A DNA stretch of 64,000 nt from PALSA-278 sp963760285 (GCA_963760285.1 CAVXCI010000001.1:1054001-1118000), one strand, 5' to 3'; numbered from the stretch's first letter, positions 1 through 9,325 are shown. Made by a program: numbers and translations. The notes: generated by a model from the letters alone, not told the origin.

Positions 1-1217
1 ATCGGATGGTGGCGCTGCTGGGATTGGGGAAGACGGTGGATGGGGACTATTTGTCCAGCGAGGACCTCGAACTGGTTACCGCCATTGCGGGTTACGTGGC
101 CGTGGCCATTGAGAATGCGCGCCTCTACCATTCGGTGGAGCTGAAGGCCCAGCAGGTGGAGCGGCTGAAGGATTTCAACGAGAACATCGTAGCGTCACTG
201 AATATTGGAGTGCTGACCACCGACCTGGAAGAGCAGGTGGAATCGTGGAATCCCGAACTCTCGGCCATGCTCGAAAAACAGCGCGGCGACGCCATTGGCC
301 GCCCACTCGCCGACGTCCTGCCGCCTGATCTGGTGGAGGAGCTGTCCCCGACCGGGCCAGGGGGAGATGTCAAGAACGTCTATAAGCACAAGATGATGCT
401 GCCCAGCGGACGCACCATAGTGCTCAACGTCTCCGCGGCGCCGCTGCAGGGCAAGACGGGCGAAAATATCGGCCGTCTGATTTTGTTGGACGACATTACC
501 CAGCGCGTGCGGCTGGAAGATCAAATCCTGCAGACAGAGAAACTGACTTCGCTGGGTTTGCTGGCTGCCGGCGTGGCCCATGAAGTGAATACTCCGCTGG
601 CGGTGATCAGCAACCACATTCAAATGCTGGCCAAGCAGATACCGGTTGAGGACTCCCGGCAGAAAACCATCGAGAAAATTGTCCGGCAGACGTTCCGGGC
701 CAGTGAAATCGTCAACAACCTTTTGAATTTTTCGCGCACCGGCGGTTCCGAGCTTCGTGAGGTGGACCTGAATGCGCTTCTTGAGGAGACCCTGACGCTG
801 GTCCAGCATCCGCTAAAAATCGCCAACGTGACTATCCTGCGGAATTATGCGCCGGACCTCAAGCCAGTCCTGGGGTCGGCCAACAAGCTGCAACAGGTTT
901 TTCTGAACCTGTTCCTGAACGCCCGCGATGCGATGCCCGGGGGCGGGATGCTGGAAGTTCGCACCGCCGCGCCGAACGGATCCGTGGAGATCGAAGTCAC
1001 CGATACGGGCATGGGCATTCCCGCTGAAAACCTGAACCGAATCTTCGATCCCTTCTTCACCACAAAATCTTCCGGCCGCGGCACGGGGCTGGGCCTTTCG
1101 GTGAGCTACGGCATTATCAAGGAACATGCGGGCCGGATTGATGTGCGTTCCACGCCGGGAAAAGGCACCTCCTTCCGGCTGGAATTCCCCGCCGCGCGCA
1201 GAGAAGTTCATGCCTGA
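1..1217 (+). CDS. Sensor histidine kinase, GAF-PAS-HisKA-HATPase (5' end outside window)
   Basis: The reading frame is open to the left window edge, so the N-terminus is missing. Counting from the first in-window ATG at position 6, residues 1-45 look like the end of a GAF domain, about 60-165 is a PAS domain, and the phosphoacceptor helix has GVAHEVNTP with the histidine at residue 192. The ATPase domain carries the N, G1 and G2 boxes (NARDAM, DTGMGIP, GTGLGLS). The layout is that of NtrB-type kinases that autophosphorylate and pass phosphate to a partner regulator. It has no membrane segment in the visible part. Its stop overlaps the start of the next gene by 8 bases, so the sigma-54 regulator is almost surely its partner. 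The signal sensed cannot be told from sequence. Confidence 0.93.
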   Translation, partial: RMVALLGLGKTVDGDYLSSEDLELVTAIAGYVAVAIENARLYHSVELKAQQVERLKDFNENIVASLNIGVLTTDLEEQVESWNPELSAMLEKQRGDAIGRPLADVLPPDLVEELSPTGPGGDVKNVYKHKMMLPSGRTIVLNVSAAPLQGKTGENIGRLILLDDITQRVRLEDQILQTEKLTSLGLLAAGVAHEVNTPLAVISNHIQMLAKQIPVEDSRQKTIEKIVRQTFRASEIVNNLLNFSRTGGSELREVDLNALLEETLTLVQHPLKIANVTILRNYAPDLKPVLGSANKLQQVFLNLFLNARDAMPGGGMLEVRTAAPNGSVEIEVTDTGMGIPAENLNRIFDPFFTTKSSGRGTGLGLSVSYGIIKEHAGRIDVRSTPGKGTSFRLEFPAARREVHA

Positions 1218-2703
1218 ACGAACCATCCTGGTGATTGACGACGAAACAGAAATTCGTGAAGGCCTGGAGGCTTTGCTCACTTCCGAAGGCTTCAGCGTGG
1301 TCTCCGCGGAAACCGGGGAAGCTGGACTGGCGTTGCTCGAGAGCCGGCCGTTCGACCTTCTACTGCTGGATTTCAATCTCCCCGGCCGCAATGGCCTGGA
1401 AGTGCTGTCTGAATTGCGGGGCCGCGATCCCGATCTCCCGGTAATTCTCATTACCGCGTACGCCTCATTGGATACGGCGCGCGCCGCCTTCAAGGCCGGA
1501 GCGCAGGACTACATCACCAAACCCTGGTCCAACGATGAACTCATCGCGCAAGTCAGCCATGTGATTGAACGGCGCATGTTGCGCGAGGAAAATCGCGAAC
1601 TCAAGCGCGCGTTCAAGCAGCGCTACAGCTTCAGCGCCATCATCGGGAAAAGCGAAAAGATGCTGGCCGTCCTCGATCTGGTGACGCAAATTGCTCCTTC
1701 GCGGTCCACGGTCTTGATCATGGGAGAAAGCGGGACGGGCAAGGAGTTGATCGCCAAGGCGGTGCATTCCGAATCCACGCGCGCCGACAAGCCGTTCGTA
1801 CCCATCAATACCGGCTCCATTCCCGTGGATTTGCTGGAATCGCAGCTTTTTGGCCATGTGAAGGGAGCGTTCACCAGCGCGGTGGCATCGAAGCGCGGGC
1901 TATTCGAAGTGGCCGACAAAGGCACGATCTTCTTCGACGAAATCAGCACGATCAGCCCGGAGACGCAGGCCAAGCTGCTGCGCGTGATCCAGGAGCGCGA
2001 GTTCATGCGGCTGGGCGGCACGGAAACCATTCGCGTGGACGTGCGCATCCTGGCGGCATCCAACGAGAACCTGGCCACGCTGGTCCGCGAAGGGCGCTTT
2101 CGCGAAGACCTGTACCACCGCCTGAACGTGATTTCGATTTTCCTGCCGCCGCTGCGCGAGCGAAAGGAGGATATACCGCTGCTGGTGGAAACTTTCGTGG
2201 AGCGTTTTTGCCGTGACAACGGCAAGCCGCCGCGGCGCTTTACGCAAGCAGCAATGAAGCTGCTGATGGACTACGACTGGTCGGGCAATGTGCGCGAGCT
2301 TGAAAACGTGGTGGAGCGCGGCATCGTGCTTTCCACGCAGCCGACCATGGATGTGGACCTGCTGCCGCAGTCGGTGCAGACGCGCGAATTTGTGCGTGGT
2401 GTGCGGCTGGAACTCTCCGAATTCCTGCCGTCTCTCTCGGGGGAATCCCCGGTCCCGGGCGGAGCAGGCGAGCCTTCCCACTCACTATTTCAAATCGTTG
2501 AGGAAGTGGAGCGCCGCTTGATTACCGACATGCTGGAACGCACCGGGTGGAATCAAACGGAAGCCGCCGAGCGGTTCCAGATACCGCTCTCCACGCTGAA
2601 CCAGAAGATCAAGCGATTGGGAATTGAAACCCGCCGGAAGAGCACGCGCCCCGGCGCGCCCGGCATGGCGAACGACCCTGCTGACTTTCCCGCCGCGAAA
2701 TAG
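1210..2703 (+). CDS. Sigma-54-dependent response regulator, NtrC family
   Basis: 497 residues. The receiver domain (1-120) has the phosphoacceptor Asp54 in LLLLDFNLPG. The central AAA+ domain has Walker A GESGTGKE at about 172-179 and the sigma-54 contact loop GAFTSA at 219-224. A Fis-type helix-turn-helix (NQTEAAERFQIP) closes the protein. The family activates sigma-54 RNA polymerase from upstream enhancers after phosphorylation. I chose the ATG at 1210 because the receiver domain begins there; the frame stays open upstream, but that part shadows the kinase. The 8-base overlap with the kinase gene points to translational coupling. Targets are unknown; no sigma-54 promoter was recognised nearby. 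Confidence 0.95.
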   Translation: MPERTILVIDDETEIREGLEALLTSEGFSVVSAETGEAGLALLESRPFDLLLLDFNLPGRNGLEVLSELRGRDPDLPVILITAYASLDTARAAFKAGAQDYITKPWSNDELIAQVSHVIERRMLREENRELKRAFKQRYSFSAIIGKSEKMLAVLDLVTQIAPSRSTVLIMGESGTGKELIAKAVHSESTRADKPFVPINTGSIPVDLLESQLFGHVKGAFTSAVASKRGLFEVADKGTIFFDEISTISPETQAKLLRVIQEREFMRLGGTETIRVDVRILAASNENLATLVREGRFREDLYHRLNVISIFLPPLRERKEDIPLLVETFVERFCRDNGKPPRRFTQAAMKLLMDYDWSGNVRELENVVERGIVLSTQPTMDVDLLPQSVQTREFVRGVRLELSEFLPSLSGESPVPGGAGEPSHSLFQIVEEVERRLITDMLERTGWNQTEAAERFQIPLSTLNQKIKRLGIETRRKSTRPGAPGMANDPADFPAAK

Positions 2704-2711
2704 AATCTGGA

Positions 2712-3296
2712 TTACCTGCCGCTGACTGGCGGCTTCCAGCCTTTCGGCAGCAACGTAGTGGTCAAATCCAGGCCGGCAAGGTCCACACCGTCCAGTTTTG
2801 TTTCGCGAAGAACCGCGGTGGCGAGAATCGCTCCGTGCAAATCCGCGCCCGATAGATTCGTATCCCTGAAATTTGATGCGGAAAGATCGGCGCCCCGGAG
2901 GCACGCGCCACTCAAATCCGCGCGAAAAATCTCCGCGCCGCTGATTTTTGCGCGCGTGAGGTCCGCTCCCTTTAGGTGAACTTCGGTCATGTCAGACCGG
3001 CGCAGGTCGGCATCACGCAATTTCGCGCCTTCCATATCCGTGAAACACAACCGGGCCCCCAGAAGGCAGGCGCCTTCCAGATTCGCGCCACGAAGAATCG
3101 CTCCTGTGAGATTGGCGGCGCGCAAATTTGCCCGGGATAGATCCGCGCCCGAAAGGTCGGCGCGCGTGCCGCCGTCCTTTCCCTGAATAAACAGCAGGTG
3201 TGCGGCCAGAATATCGCGCAGCGAGCGCTTGTTGTGTTTTATGCGCGCCGGCGAACGAAAACGTTTGTCCCTCTTCAAAAAACTCGCGATTTTCAT
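2712..3296 (-). CDS. Pentapeptide-repeat protein
   Basis: 194 residues. After a basic N-terminal stretch, about residues 50-180 are tandem A(D/N)LxX pentapeptides (ADLSGADLSRANLRAANL and so on), which fold as a right-handed quadrilateral beta-helix. No signal peptide is visible, so it is probably cytoplasmic. The start at 3296 is preceded by AAGGGA at good spacing; the frame runs 21 codons further upstream without a better site. Some members of the fold (Qnr, MfpA) mimic DNA and bind gyrase, but most have unknown roles and nothing here assigns one. It converges on the regulator gene with 8 bases between the stops, so any terminator must lie inside coding sequence. Confidence 0.85.
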   Translation of the reverse strand: MKIASFLKRDKRFRSPARIKHNKRSLRDILAAHLLFIQGKDGGTRADLSGADLSRANLRAANLTGAILRGANLEGACLLGARLCFTDMEGAKLRDADLRRSDMTEVHLKGADLTRAKISGAEIFRADLSGACLRGADLSASNFRDTNLSGADLHGAILATAVLRETKLDGVDLAGLDLTTTLLPKGWKPPVSGR

Positions 3297-3456
3297 CGTT
3301 CCCTTGATTTCCCGGAAGCTCGAAACAGGAATTGTAGCGGAACCGGGGGAATCGCGCACGCTGCCTTAGGACGAGGAGCCGCATGCACGTGTCCCATGGC
3401 AATAGCCTCCTGCACCTGTGATACCGTGAATGAACGGAGATATCCCGCGCACCGTC

Positions 3457-4452
3457 ATGCGGCCCATTGCATATTTCGCCGTTAGCTTGGCTGTTCTTTT
3501 GGGCGCTTGCATTCCTTCCGGATCAGTCAATCTTCAGGTTTCGCCGATGCAGGAGGCGGGCCAGGAGGCGCGCAATGAAGAAATTGTCGCGAATTTGGCG
3601 ACGGGCCGCGTTTACCTGCTGGTGGTGAAGGACGCGATCATCGCGGGCGTCCTGGGAGTGCCCGCGGAGCCCGGCGCGCTGCCTCCGCAAATGCTTGAAT
3701 CCTCCAACGGCCAATTGGCTGTTCTTTTTGGCGCGGTGGAGTGGCGGGCGATTGATTCCGGAAAGCAGCTCGCTTCCCTGCCGCGCGAATTGCCGAGTCT
3801 GCATCCGTTGAGCAACGCCGCGGCGGGGCCACACCTAGGCCAAACCAATACTGGAGATCTCGCCGTGGGTATTGAAAAGGTGGGGACTGGCGCGTTCGAG
3901 CGGCTGCGCGATATTGCCGCGCAGCTTCACGGCCGCATCGAACTCGCGCAGGGCCAGCCTGTTCTGAAGATCATTCTGGCGGATTTCGCCGAGGATTATG
4001 GGGCGGAAATTTGGACTCTGGACTATGCGCTCAAGCAGGAAGATCTGCGCGAAAATTACTGGCAAACGCAGATTTTGAGGCCTCGATACAATCAAGTCTG
4101 GCCGCCGGAAAAAGGCCAGCCGCACGGTTTGATCGAAATTATGTACCCGCCCGCGCAATCCGGCCCGTCCGTATCGGAGCTTGTGCACGCCAGCGACTCG
4201 GGGATGCCAGCTGGCGGAAACATCGCGGCGGTGGAACAGGCCATTCAGGCGGGAGACACGCGAAAAATTATTCCCGCCGACGCGATTGCGTTTTTTCAAT
4301 CCGCGCTGAAGAATCTCGCGGGCGGCAACGGCAACTACGCGGTCGCAGCCATCGGCGCGCACACTGGATTCGCCTGGATTGTCCAACCAAAGGCAACGGA
4401 AGAATCAAAGAAGCCGCGTCCGCCGGGCGCGCCGACACTGCAGAAGCCTTAA
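3457..4452 (+). CDS. Predicted lipoprotein of unknown function
   Basis: 331 residues from the ATG at 3457; another in-frame ATG at 3430 adds nine residues. The N-terminus is a classic lipoprotein signal: hydrophobic stretch then lipobox LLGAC with the cysteine at residue 18, so the mature protein should be anchored in a membrane facing the periplasm. The rest is soluble, mixed alpha/beta in look, and ends in a Pro/Lys-rich tail. I do not recognise a family. It stands alone, between the divergent pentapeptide gene and convergent purE. Exported, unknown role. Confidence 0.75.
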   Translation: MRPIAYFAVSLAVLLGACIPSGSVNLQVSPMQEAGQEARNEEIVANLATGRVYLLVVKDAIIAGVLGVPAEPGALPPQMLESSNGQLAVLFGAVEWRAIDSGKQLASLPRELPSLHPLSNAAAGPHLGQTNTGDLAVGIEKVGTGAFERLRDIAAQLHGRIELAQGQPVLKIILADFAEDYGAEIWTLDYALKQEDLRENYWQTQILRPRYNQVWPPEKGQPHGLIEIMYPPAQSGPSVSELVHASDSGMPAGGNIAAVEQAIQAGDTRKIIPADAIAFFQSALKNLAGGNGNYAVAAIGAHTGFAWIVQPKATEESKKPRPPGAPTLQKP

Positions 4453-4510
4453 CGCGGAGCGCTGTGGACTGTTAGCGCGGAAGGAAACCAGCCTCCAGGA
4501 AAGCGTATTT

Positions 4511-5059
4511 TTATTTTCCTGAGGCCAGCTTTTCTTTCAAGCGAACATTTTTTTCGGCGACGGATTGCGCGAGTTTCTCCTTGTGCGCAACAAGTTTCGC
4601 CCGCATCGCGGAGTCCGCAACCGCGATGATTTGCGCGGCGAAGATCGCGGCATTTATGGCACCGGCCTTGTCAATAGCCATGGTCGCCACGGGTATGCCG
4701 CCGGGCATCTGAACGGTGGCCAGCAGCGCGTCCATCCCATTCAAGGAACTGGTGCCCAGAGGCACCCCCACCACTGGCAGAGTAGTCACGGCAGCCACTA
4801 CGCCGGCAAGGTGCGCCGCGCCGCCCGCGCCGACGATAATGCACGCCAATCCGCGGCTTACGGCGCTGGAGGCATATTCGTGCGTCCGGCCGGGCGACCG
4901 GTGCGCGGACATCACTTCGATTTCATACGGGATGCCGAAGGATTCCAGCGTTTTCGCCGCTTCCATCATCACCGGCAGGTCTGTGTCCGACCCCATGATG
5001 ATTCCCACTTGCGGTTTTGTTTGTTGCGGGTTCGTTGTCAAAATCTTGCCTTCCTTCAT
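4511..5059 (-). CDS. purE: N5-carboxyaminoimidazole ribonucleotide mutase
   Basis: 182 residues. Converts N5-CAIR to CAIR in de novo purine synthesis. The class I PurE signature is complete: GIIMGSDTDLPVM near the N-terminus, SAHRSP with the catalytic His, and the GAGGAAHLAGVVA glycine-rich loop. It lies downstream of purD and a MOSC gene on the same strand, consistent with a purine operon, although purK was not seen. The ATG at 5059 has no good ribosome-binding site. An in-frame TTG at 5041 sits 7-8 bases after GGAAGG and may be the true start, giving 176 residues. The overlap with the MOSC frame is discussed under that gene. Confidence 0.95.
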   Translation of the reverse strand: MKEGKILTTNPQQTKPQVGIIMGSDTDLPVMMEAAKTLESFGIPYEIEVMSAHRSPGRTHEYASSAVSRGLACIIVGAGGAAHLAGVVAAVTTLPVVGVPLGTSSLNGMDALLATVQMPGGIPVATMAIDKAGAINAAIFAAQIIAVADSAMRAKLVAHKEKLAQSVAEKNVRLKEKLASGK

Positions 5060-5480
5060 CGTGGTTTAGAATTTTTATGGAATCACCGCGGCGGATGATC
5101 CCTCCCTGCAATACGCGAAAGAGCCATCCGCGCCGTCCTCGGAGTTCTTCCTGCAATCCCTGGCGGATTTCGTCCATCCGCGAACAGGGATCGCACGGTA
5201 TGGTCACTTCCAGCAGCGCCTCTCCGATGCGCAGCCGCATTCCGGACTGGATCCGCTTCATCTCCAGGCCACGCGTGGTGATGTTTTCCTTCACCTGACC
5301 CGGCTTCACGCCCAGCAAGTCCAGCGTCTCCAAGTCTATCATCGAGACTTGGCGCTGGCTGTCGCGACGGCCATGAATGCAGTCCCGGAAGCCCTTGTTC
5401 TCGAGGGCCTCCGCCTCTTCCAATTCGCGCATGGGGAGGCGATGCACCACGCACACGAACAAGTGTACGACCTCAGCCAA
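4923..5480 (-). CDS. MOSC domain protein, probably with a shifted 3' end
   Basis: The frame encodes 185 residues, of which about the first 138 form a MOSC domain (found in molybdenum-cofactor sulfurases and small stand-alone proteins such as YiiM). The TTG start at 5480 overlaps the purD stop by 8 bases. The domain should end near SIKIL at about 5070, yet the frame continues 137 bases into purE. There is a run of five T at 5072-5076 on the plus strand. One T fewer would place a stop at 5066-5068, just before purE. One T more would end the gene in a TGA overlapping the purE ATG. A homopolymer error is therefore likely. A role in metal-sulfur handling is family knowledge only. Confidence 0.8.
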   Translation of the reverse strand: MAEVVHLFVCVVHRLPMRELEEAEALENKGFRDCIHGRRDSQRQVSMIDLETLDLLGVKPGQVKENITTRGLEMKRIQSGMRLRIGEALLEVTIPCDPCSRMDEIRQGLQEELRGRRGWLFRVLQGGIIRRGDSIKILNHDEGRQDFDNEPATNKTASGNHHGVGHRPAGDDGSGENAGILRHPV

Positions 5481-6768
5481 GTCTAGCTCCCATCAGAATC
5501 GCGTCTGCATCTTTTCCGATGTCTTTGCGATATTGCGCACCGGGAAAAGAGATTTTTTCAATGGCCGCGTAGGAGCGCGTTACAGCGGAGGCCAGAGAGA
5601 CGTCACTACAGCCCACGCCGAGCACACGGCCACCCGCCGTGAAATATTTATCTCCTTCGCGCCGCGTCCCGGCGTGAAAAATTGAAATTCCGGGGCACGC
5701 CGCCGCTTCCGCGAGGCCGTCAATTCGATCTCCGGTCTTCGGCTTGGCGGGATAGCCCTCCGCAGCCATCACAATGCACACGCTGGCATTCGGGCTCCAT
5801 CGCAGCGATGCCGGATTCAGTTTGTTCGCCGCTGCATCGGCAAGAACCTGCGCCAGATCGAAATCCATGCGCTGCACAATGACCTGCGTTTCCGGATCAC
5901 CGAGGCGGCAATTGAATTCCAGAACCTTGGGCCCTTCCTTGGTCAGCATCAGTCCAAAATATAGAAAGCCTCGATAGGGGCGTCCATCCTTCGCTAAACC
6001 CGCGATGGTAGGCTGGACAATTTCGCGGTGGATGCGTGCTTCGAGTTCAGCGGGGAGCCAACCGGGAACCGAAAACGCGCCCATTCCACCAGTGTTGGCG
6101 CCTTCGTCGCCATCGAAGACTCGTTTGTAATCGCGCGCGGGAGCCAGCGGCGCGATATGCTCTCCGTCCGTCAGGACAATGTATGAAATCTCCTCGCCCA
6201 CGAGGCCTTCTTCGATAATCACGCGGCTGCCAGCGTCTCCGAATTCCCTTTTCTCCATCAAGCGCTCGATGAAGAAGGTCGCTTCGTCCGGCGATGAAGT
6301 AACCAGGACACCCTTTCCCGCGGCAAGGCCGTCTGCCTTCACCACTATGGGCCAGTCCGCGGAACACAACGCCGCATAAGCGTCCACTTCCGCATCGAAG
6401 ATTCCATAGGTCGCAGCCGTGGGAATGCCGTGCCGCTGCATGAACTGCTTGGCATGGATTTTGCTGCCTTCGAGTTCAGCAGCTTGCTTCGACGCACCCA
6501 GGACGCCCAGTCCGCGCTTCGTCAATTCATCCGACAATCCTCGCACCAGCGGCAGCTCCGGACCGATTACGGTGAGGTCCGGGCGCAACCGCTGGGCAAT
6601 ATCGGCGACAACGCTTACGTTTCCAGCATCGGCATCCGGGCATTCCGCGTCACGCGAAATTCCGCCATTGCCGGGAACGCACCAAATATGTTCGACCGCG
6701 GGGCTTTGTTTTAATTTCCAGACCAGCGCGTGCTCTCGCCCGCCGCCGCCAACGACTAGAATTTTCAT
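5473..6768 (-). CDS. purD: Phosphoribosylamine-glycine ligase (GAR synthetase)
   Basis: 431 residues, full length for the family. It joins glycine to phosphoribosylamine using ATP, the second step of purine synthesis. The N-terminal MKILVVGGGGREHAL motif, the ATP-grasp signature, and LEFNCRLGDPETQ, which carries metal ligands, are all intact. It is the first gene of a minus-strand unit purD-MOSC-purE. A 194-base gap to divergent rsmG should hold promoters for both directions; purN, a later pathway gene, lies far away at 49.6-50.3 kb beside tyrS. Confidence 0.97.
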   Translation of the reverse strand: MKILVVGGGGREHALVWKLKQSPAVEHIWCVPGNGGISRDAECPDADAGNVSVVADIAQRLRPDLTVIGPELPLVRGLSDELTKRGLGVLGASKQAAELEGSKIHAKQFMQRHGIPTAATYGIFDAEVDAYAALCSADWPIVVKADGLAAGKGVLVTSSPDEATFFIERLMEKREFGDAGSRVIIEEGLVGEEISYIVLTDGEHIAPLAPARDYKRVFDGDEGANTGGMGAFSVPGWLPAELEARIHREIVQPTIAGLAKDGRPYRGFLYFGLMLTKEGPKVLEFNCRLGDPETQVIVQRMDFDLAQVLADAAANKLNPASLRWSPNASVCIVMAAEGYPAKPKTGDRIDGLAEAAACPGISIFHAGTRREGDKYFTAGGRVLGVGCSDVSLASAVTRSYAAIEKISFPGAQYRKDIGKDADAILMGARLG

Positions 6769-6962
6769 CGTCCTCGCAAGATAAGGCGCGGCGACCTGCG
6801 TGTCAACTCCACTGCACGCTTGCGGAATTCAACTTTGCATGATTCCATGGGCACTTGAGGGACCGGGAACTGATTAGGCAGAGGCTTGAGACTGGCTGTG
6901 TTTGAATGCGCTAAATACTATCATCATAGTTGTATTAGTGCAGCTATGGGCAAAGAGAGCAT

Positions 6963-7589
6963 ATGACTTCGCGCACTGAGTTGCGAGATTGGCTCGGCCC
7001 ATACACCCAGGATGTGCCGGATGAAACTGCTGATAAACTACTGATATATATTGAGTTATTGGAAAAATGGAACAAGAGAATCGCACTGACGTCCCTCTCA
7101 AAACCAATCGAAATTGCGCAAACTTTGATTGGCGAGAGCATATCGGGGCTGGGGATGATTCCTAATGGCGCCAGTCGGCTGGCCGACGTTGGAAGCGGCG
7201 CGGGCATACCGGGCCTCATTTTGAAGGCTTTTCTTCCTGGCGCGGAGGTTTTCCTGATCGAGCCGTCCTTGAAAAAGTCCGTATTCCTGATTGAGGCTGG
7301 GCGGGCAATGGGTTTTGAGGGCCTGGCGGTCATAAGGGATCGCGTAGGAGGTGCCGGAGGCATGAAAATCCCGCAACTCGATTGCGTTACGAGCCGCGCT
7401 CTGGGCGATAGGGATTCGATTCTGTCATTCTCCGAGGCTTCCTTGCGGCCGGGTGGCAAGATTTTGCTTTGGATTGGCATGGATCAAGTCGCGGCGCAGC
7501 GCAAACATGAGGGTTGGTTATGGCAAGAGCCTGTCACGCTGCCCAATACGGAGAAACGGTGCATCGTCGTTGGAGAAATAAGGTCGTGA
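6963..7589 (+). CDS. rsmG: 16S rRNA (guanine-527 N7)-methyltransferase
   Basis: 208 residues. It methylates G527 of 16S rRNA with S-adenosylmethionine. The SAM-binding motif is DVGSGAGIPGL (about residues 75-85), followed by the typical LIEPSLKKSVFL segment. Its place immediately before parS-parA-parB is the usual near-origin order (gidB-soj-spo0J) in many bacteria. The ATG at 6963 is followed by a conserved-looking start, and the previous 190 bases contain no other gene. Confidence 0.95.
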   Translation: MTSRTELRDWLGPYTQDVPDETADKLLIYIELLEKWNKRIALTSLSKPIEIAQTLIGESISGLGMIPNGASRLADVGSGAGIPGLILKAFLPGAEVFLIEPSLKKSVFLIEAGRAMGFEGLAVIRDRVGGAGGMKIPQLDCVTSRALGDRDSILSFSEASLRPGGKILLWIGMDQVAAQRKHEGWLWQEPVTLPNTEKRCIVVGEIRS

Positions 7590-7604
7590 TGTTCCACGTG
7601 GAAC
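7590..7604. promoter_or_regulatory. parS centromere site
   Basis: The 14-base perfect palindrome GTTCCACGTGGAAC at 7591-7604 directly follows the rsmG stop. It differs from the classical parS core GTTTCACGTGAAAC by one symmetrical base pair. ParB is encoded 800 bases downstream. ParB would load here and spread, with ParA partitioning the origin region. Position and symmetry make this a confident call, although binding is inferred. Confidence 0.85.
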
Positions 7605-7658
7605 GACGAAACGCTTGTGCGCGGAGTTCAGCTTTGATAGGTTGTCATTGGAGGCAAA

Positions 7659-8465
7659 GTGGGGCGCATAATTGCGATTGCCAACCAGAAGGGCGGCGTA
7701 GGAAAGACGACGACTGCCATAAACCTTGGTGCCTCTTTTGCTTCGCTCGGATTCCGCACATTGATACTGGATTCCGATTCGCAGGCAAATGCGACTTCTG
7801 CTCTTGGCCTTGCCAAGGATCCAGCCCGGCGAACCATCTATCACACGCTAATTCTTTCCGATCCCGTCGTCCAAATTATCAAGAAGACAAGCTTTCCAAA
7901 CCTGGACATTGTCCCATCGGACAAGAACCTGGTGGGCGCCGCCATCGAGCTTGTCTCGATGGAAGGGCGCGAGTATCGCCTCAAGGCATCGTTGGAATCA
8001 ATTCGCGAGCAATACGCCTACATTTTGATTGATTGCCCACCCGCACTGGATCTAATTACGCTGAATGCGCTGGCTGCAAGCGAGTCCGTATTGGTCCCAA
8101 TCCAGTGTGAATACTTGGCGCTGGAGGGCGTTTCAGAGCTCCTCGACACGCTGATGCGCTTGCGGAGGACAATCAACGCATCGCTGGCTATCGAGGGAAT
8201 CGTTCTAACCATGTTTGATGACCGAACTACGCTTTCTCGCCAGGTAGCCGCGGATTTACGCAGCTTTTTTGGCCAGCAGGTATTTCAATCGGTGATTCCC
8301 AGAAATGTCCGCCTGGCTGAGGCGCCCAGCCACGGACTGCCAGCAATGGCGTACGACCCTCATAGCCGCGGCGCGGAAAGTTACCTGGAACTTGCAAAGG
8401 AGGTCATTGCCAATGACTCGAAACGCACTGGGCAGGGGGCTGAACGCTCTCATACGGGAGCCTGA
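7659..8465 (+). CDS. parA: Chromosome-partitioning ATPase ParA (Soj)
   Basis: 268 residues. ParA-type ATPase that drives origin segregation together with ParB. The deviant Walker A KGGVGKTT occurs at residues 10-17, with signature lysine, and switch motifs DSDSQAN and IDCPPAL follow. The start is GTG at 7659, with GGAGG located just upstream; no ATG fits the conserved N-terminus. It overlaps parB by 53 bases, so the two are coupled. The last 15 residues appear to be a non-conserved tail created by that overlap. Confidence 0.96.
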   Translation: MGRIIAIANQKGGVGKTTTAINLGASFASLGFRTLILDSDSQANATSALGLAKDPARRTIYHTLILSDPVVQIIKKTSFPNLDIVPSDKNLVGAAIELVSMEGREYRLKASLESIREQYAYILIDCPPALDLITLNALAASESVLVPIQCEYLALEGVSELLDTLMRLRRTINASLAIEGIVLTMFDDRTTLSRQVAADLRSFFGQQVFQSVIPRNVRLAEAPSHGLPAMAYDPHSRGAESYLELAKEVIANDSKRTGQGAERSHTGA

Positions 8466-9306
8466 GCCTCCCACGGAGCCACCCAGGAAAGAACTCCACA
8501 TCAATCAGCAACCGGAGAGCCAAGGCGAATCGATACAGATGATAGATTTGGGCCGCATCCAGCCAAGCCCCTATCAGCCGCGGTCACGGTTCGAGAACCA
8601 GGCGCTGGATGATTTGGCGGCCTCCATACGCGCCAGCGGAGTGATTCAGCCGCTGCTGCTGCGCAAGCATGGCGATCGCTACCAGCTGATTGCCGGCGAG
8701 CGACGCTGGCGGGCCGCCCAGCGCGCTGGACTAAGCCAAATTCCCGCAGTCATTCGCAATGTATCCGAGGAGAAATCGCTGGAAATTGCCATCGTCGAAA
8801 ACCTCCAGCGCGAGGATTTGAACGCGATTGAGCAGGCCAATGCATTTGACCGCTTGATTCGGCAGTTCGATTTCACGCAAGAGGCTGTTGCCGAGCGCAC
8901 CGGCAAGGACCGAGCAACCATCGCGAATGCAGTGCGCCTGTTAAAGCTGGAGCGCCCTATCCAGGAAATGGTGGAGGGCGGCGAGATTAGCGCGGGCCAT
9001 GCTCGCGCACTCCTGGGAATTGAAAACCCCAGCATTCGCATGAAACTTGCAAGGCGCTGCTCAAACGGTGGGCTTACTGTCCGGCAGCTGGAGCGTTATT
9101 CCACTAAGAAGAGGGGGAGCACGCCGCCGCCCTCGGAAGAGATTTTAGATCCGAATACGCGTGCGGCCATTGAGGAACTGCAGAGAGTTCTGGGAACTAG
9201 AATCCTGCTTCGGAAGAAAACAAAGAAGCGGCCTGGAATGATAAGCATAGAGTATTATGACGACAAGCAGTTGATGGATTTGTATGAGCGGTTGATACGC
9301 ATATAA
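8413..9306 (+). CDS. parB: Chromosome-partitioning protein ParB (Spo0J)
   Basis: 297 residues. Starts with the family opening RNALGRGLNALI at the ATG at 8413, inside parA; an upstream extension of the frame is only parA shadow. The CTP-binding motif GERRWRAAQRAGL, the Arg-rich/partner region ENLQREDLNAIEQA and the HTH (about 160-190) are clear, and the C-terminal dimer domain is present. It binds parS (one site seen at 7590) and loads condensin in other bacteria. A bactofilin gene follows 19 bases later. Confidence 0.96.
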   Translation: MTRNALGRGLNALIREPEPPTEPPRKELHINQQPESQGESIQMIDLGRIQPSPYQPRSRFENQALDDLAASIRASGVIQPLLLRKHGDRYQLIAGERRWRAAQRAGLSQIPAVIRNVSEEKSLEIAIVENLQREDLNAIEQANAFDRLIRQFDFTQEAVAERTGKDRATIANAVRLLKLERPIQEMVEGGEISAGHARALLGIENPSIRMKLARRCSNGGLTVRQLERYSTKKRGSTPPPSEEILDPNTRAAIEELQRVLGTRILLRKKTKKRPGMISIEYYDDKQLMDLYERLIRI

Positions 9307-9325
9307 CTATTATTGTAGTAATAAT

